NCBI GenBank assembly: GCA_964448305.1
Contig: CAYUWB010000017.1
Span: 1-26,202 of the forward strand
DNA: 26,202 nt
DNA from: Thioglobus_C sp964448305
GTDB lineage: Bacteria > Pseudomonadota > Gammaproteobacteria > PS1 > Pseudothioglobaceae
Direction of reading: 5' to 3'
Position 1 is the stretch's first letter, and the number at the start of each line of letters is the position of its first letter. Positions 23,971-26,202 of the stretch are shown here, piece by piece. The notes below the pieces were generated by a model. The model worked only from the letters and a program-made list of their open reading frames with translations. It searched no databases and was not told where the DNA came from. A program made the translations under genes and the position numbers.

Positions 23971-24699
23971 ATGGCAAATCAAAACGGCAAAGAAAGCTTA
24001 CAGTCTAAACTAGAAAAAAATGTATTTGGCATGTATTTGTTTATGGCGCTTGCAGCGTCAATTGCAGGTATTGTTGAGATCGTTCCTTTGTTTACGCATC
24101 CCGATGCAGTGAAAGAAGAAGTGACAATGGCAGACGGCTCAACTAAGAGTTTGTTGTGGCAACGTGGCGATAAGAAGTTATCAGATTGGAAGCCAGGCGA
24201 TGGTGTTCGTCCTAATACGGCATTAGAGGTGGCAGGTCGTGATATTTATACTCGCGAAGGTTGTTATTTATGTCATTCACAAATGATTCGTCCATTTAGA
24301 GACGAGAAAGAGCGTTATGGCCATTTTTCTCTAGCAGTAGAGTCAAAGTATGATCATCCATTCCAATGGGGTTCTAAACGTACTGGCCCTGATTTAGCAC
24401 GCTTAGGCGGCAAGTATTCAGATGAGTGGCATATTCTACATATGCGCCACCCCCAGGCTGTAGTGCCAGAATCAGTGATGCCTAAATATCGTTTTTTAGA
24501 TGATGCAACCGTTGATGGTGCATCCATTCAAGCACACATGGAAGGCTTGAGAAAAGTTGGTGTGCCATATACAGACGGTGACATTGCAGAGGCTGCAGCG
24601 CAAGTTGACGGCAAAACCGAAATGGATGCTATAGTAGCGTACTTGCAATCACTAGGCAATATGATTAAGTTTGAAGACGGCGTCGTTTACCGCGAGTAA
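23971..24699 (+). CDS. ccoO: cbb3-type cytochrome c oxidase subunit II
   Basis: CcoO is a membrane-anchored monoheme cytochrome c passing electrons to CcoN. It is 242 aa with one N-terminal helix (about 19-40), heme motif C98-Y-L-C101-H102 within EGCYLCHSQMIRPF, and axial M170 in PESVMPKY. HPFQWGSKRTGPDLARLGG is conserved. Compared with typical CcoO, the segment between the helix and the heme domain (about 45-80) seems longer by roughly 15 residues. The ribosome site is AGGAGGAGAG. Its stop shares one base with the ccoQ start. Confidence 0.97.
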   Translation: MANQNGKESLQSKLEKNVFGMYLFMALAASIAGIVEIVPLFTHPDAVKEEVTMADGSTKSLLWQRGDKKLSDWKPGDGVRPNTALEVAGRDIYTREGCYLCHSQMIRPFRDEKERYGHFSLAVESKYDHPFQWGSKRTGPDLARLGGKYSDEWHILHMRHPQAVVPESVMPKYRFLDDATVDGASIQAHMEGLRKVGVPYTDGDIAEAAAQVDGKTEMDAIVAYLQSLGNMIKFEDGVVYRE

Positions 24700-24839
24700 T
24701 GACATCGGTTGATATATTTGGTGCTACCACAGCGGTGGTTTTATTTGTGTTAATGGTAGGTGCTTATTTTTACGCTTTTAGGCCTAAAAATAAAAAGAAA
24801 TTTGAAGAGTTAAATAACTTTGTTAATAAAGAAGATTAG
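24699..24839 (+). CDS. ccoQ: CcoQ-type small subunit of cbb3 oxidase
   Basis: A 46-aa gene starting with ATG that overlaps the ccoO stop (TAATG). It encodes MTSVDIFGATTAVVLFVLMV and onward: a single helix (about 7-26), then YAFRPKNKKKFEELN and an acidic end. This is the CcoQ pattern of one helix, an aromatic-Arg-Pro border and a Lys-rich tail. Its place between ccoO and ccoP is diagnostic. CcoQ stabilises CcoP in the complex. Confidence 0.88.
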   Translation: MTSVDIFGATTAVVLFVLMVGAYFYAFRPKNKKKFEELNNFVNKED

Positions 24840-24853
24840 AGAGGAGAGTAGCA

Positions 24854-25993
24854 ATGGGCGAACATAAGAATCCATATCCAGGTGAAAATAACACTGGCCA
24901 CTTTTGGGATGATGACAATGATGTTAGGGAGTTGAACAACCGACCACCAAGATGGTACATGCTAGCGCTCTATATAGGCACTATTTCAATTGTAATTTAT
25001 GCATTGTATTTCCCAACCATTCCTTGGTTTGGCGAGCACAATAAAGGCTCTGCTAACTGGACTCAAATTAGTGAAATGAAAGAAAGCGTTCAACAGCTTG
25101 AAGATTATCGCGAAGCCAAGTTTGCTGATAAAGAAAAAGCCATTGCTGATAGTAGCTTAGAAGAAATCGTACTCAATGATGATTTGAGAGAGTATGCAGT
25201 AAAAACGGCCAAAGTATTATTTGGTGATAATTGTGCAGCTTGTCATGGTGCAGGTGGTCAAGGTAACGATGGGTTCCCAGTATTGGCAGACGATGACTGG
25301 GTGTTTGGCGGCACATTGGCACAAATTAACACAACCATTACATACGGTAAAAAAGGCAATATGCCAGGCAAAGGCATGTTGGGCAATTTAACCGACCCAG
25401 AGGTGGAAAAACTTACCGATTATGTCATGGGCTTAAGTCAAGGCAAAAAAGACCCAGCAGGCCAAGTGCTTTATATGAAAGGCATGTGTATGGCGTGTCA
25501 TGGTCCAACAGGCAAGCCAACGGCGCCGACAGCAGCCAACTTAACAGACGGCATCTGGCGCTTTAAAGCAGACGATCAAAGAGCCTCGGTATTGCGTACG
25601 ATTAAGCACGGTGTTAATAAAGTTGGTGATGCAAATACACAAAATGCAGAAATGCCAGCCTTTGGTCAATCAAGCGTGATTAATGCAACACAGCTTAAAA
25701 AGCTAGTGGTTTATGTTCACCAACTGGGTGGCGGTGTCAAGGTGATTCCACCAACACCGGCAGAATTTTTACCAGTAGAAGCTAAGGGCGGCTCGTTTGA
25801 TGCAGTCATAGCAGCAGCTGAAGCCAACTACAAAAAAGCATTAGATGTTAGCATGGCTTGGCGCGACACTGGCAAGATGATTAAAGAAGCTAAGAAAACC
25901 AAAGATGTTGCCCTAGCTAAAGCTGCAAACAAACAAGCAGTCAATTCATTGGCACAAGCGGCTGTTGCAGCTACTGCCTCCCCTAGGTTTTAA
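24854..25993 (+). CDS. ccoP: cbb3-type cytochrome c oxidase subunit III, diheme, with C-terminal extension
   Basis: CcoP is the electron-entry subunit. One membrane helix (about 34-53) is followed by two cytochrome c domains: C127-A-A-C130-H131 with M170, and C212-M-A-C215-H216 with M267. The usual protein ends near 295-300 after VVYVHQLGGG. Here it continues to 379 with a Pro-rich hinge (about 298-307) and an Ala/Lys-rich, probably helical segment (316-372) containing AWRDTGKMIKEAKK. This segment resembles, from memory, small SoxXA-binding (SoxK-like) proteins; that is unproven. The frame is continuous to the stop and codon use looks unchanged. A ribosome site GAGGAGAG is present and a terminator follows. 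Confidence 0.95.
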   Translation: MGEHKNPYPGENNTGHFWDDDNDVRELNNRPPRWYMLALYIGTISIVIYALYFPTIPWFGEHNKGSANWTQISEMKESVQQLEDYREAKFADKEKAIADSSLEEIVLNDDLREYAVKTAKVLFGDNCAACHGAGGQGNDGFPVLADDDWVFGGTLAQINTTITYGKKGNMPGKGMLGNLTDPEVEKLTDYVMGLSQGKKDPAGQVLYMKGMCMACHGPTGKPTAPTAANLTDGIWRFKADDQRASVLRTIKHGVNKVGDANTQNAEMPAFGQSSVINATQLKKLVVYVHQLGGGVKVIPPTPAEFLPVEAKGGSFDAVIAAAEANYKKALDVSMAWRDTGKMIKEAKKTKDVALAKAANKQAVNSLAQAAVAATASPRF

Positions 25994-26012
25994 TTAACCG
26001 GTTATAAAAACT

Positions 26013-26040
26013 AAAATACCCCTTTATTGGGGTATTTTTT
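26013..26040 (+). terminator. intrinsic terminator after ccoP
   Basis: The stem AAAATACCCC / GGGGTATTTT (26013-26022 with 26029-26038) has a TTTATT loop and a T run, 20 bases after the ccoP stop. The core equals that of the coxC terminator. Confidence 0.9.
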
Positions 26041-26087
26041 TGTCTGTATTAATGACAATTTAACCCTTATTTTTTATTAAATAATCA

Positions 26088-26115
26088 TTGAGCAATTTAA
26101 GCCTTTGGGTATAAT
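26088..26115 (+). promoter_or_regulatory. promoter of tRNA-Thr
   Basis: TTGAGC (26088-26093) and a consensus TATAAT (26110-26115) are 16 bases apart. The predicted transcript start near 26122 lies five bases before the mature tRNA. Confidence 0.75.
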
Positions 26116-26126
26116 CTCAATCTGAT

Positions 26127-26202
26127 GCCGAAGTAGCACAGTTGGTAGTGCAACTGATTTGTAATCAGTAGGTCGCCAGTTCGAGTCCGGCCTTCGGCAC
26201 CA
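26127..26202 (+). tRNA. tRNA-Thr (anticodon UGU)
   Basis: A 76-base cloverleaf: acceptor GCCGAAG (26127-26133) pairs with CTTCGGC (26192-26198), followed by discriminator A and encoded CCA. The anticodon stem ACTGA/TCAGT encloses TTTGTAA, giving anticodon TGT (26160-26162), which reads ACA threonine codons. The T-arm GTTCGAGTC is normal. The gene ends exactly at the window edge. Confidence 0.97.

Noticed and set aside
24105..24210. Extra CcoO segment as a foreign insertion
   Set aside because: The region between helix and heme domain varies in this family and nothing marks an insertion boundary.

Overview
The window looks like chromosomal DNA of a moderately AT-rich, aerobic, MEP-pathway gammaproteobacterium. 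Gene content and protein character (MetA-family acyltransferase beside AlaC, FKBP and PurC; clustered caa3-type and cbb3-type oxidases) suggest the SUP05/Thioglobus group of sulfur oxidisers or their symbiotic relatives. That placement is inference from recognition, not from a search. I see no prophage, insertion sequence, CRISPR array or obvious horizontally acquired island.

Layout. (1) 1-7219, minus strand: a tightly packed metabolic operon read purC, DUF2797 protein, FKBP isomerase, alaC, P-loop ATPase, MetA-type acyltransferase, mutY, ribF, ending in a perfect 14-bp hairpin. (2) 7330-7941, plus: a small secreted or periplasmic protein of unknown function. (3) 7945-11444, minus: an envelope operon uppS, cdsA, dxr, M23 peptidase, covering undecaprenyl-PP synthesis, CDP-diacylglycerol synthesis, isoprenoid precursor supply and peptidoglycan cleavage. 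(4) 11486-13951, plus: hisF, then oxidase assembly genes (thioredoxin/SCO-like protein, ctaB heme O synthase, DUF2970 protein). (5) 13948-15896, minus: SCO copper chaperone and ctaA heme A synthase; ctaA is interrupted by an artificial 100-N gap. (6) 16029-16865, minus: DUF2189 membrane protein, divergent from (7) 17100-21402, plus: coxB (CuA plus fused cytochrome c), coxA, a 34-aa membrane peptide, ctaG and coxC, with a terminator, followed by a DUF2909 protein and SURF1. (8) 22528-25993, plus: ccoN, ccoO, ccoQ, ccoP, preceded by a perfect FNR/ANR box and followed by a terminator. (9) tRNA-Thr(UGU) fills the last 76 bases.

How it fits together. Regions 4-8 form a nearly self-contained locus for two terminal heme-copper oxidases: a low-affinity caa3-type enzyme with its heme A (ctaB, ctaA) and copper (SCO, ctaG) assembly factors, and a high-affinity cbb3 enzyme with an oxygen-sensing promoter. 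The cbb3 maturation genes ccoGHIS are not in the window.

The most interesting observation is that CcoP carries an Ala/Lys-rich C-terminal extension of about 80 residues. It recalls the small SoxXA-binding (SoxK-like) proteins of sulfur oxidisers, which would physically join the oxidase's electron-entry subunit to a Sox-type docking domain. Other points are an unmerged contig overlap that falsely breaks ctaA, a His/Met-rich insert in the SCO protein, two very small genes (34 and 46 aa), overlapping divergent leaderless-type promoters between uppS and hisF, and a reused terminator core in both oxidase operons.
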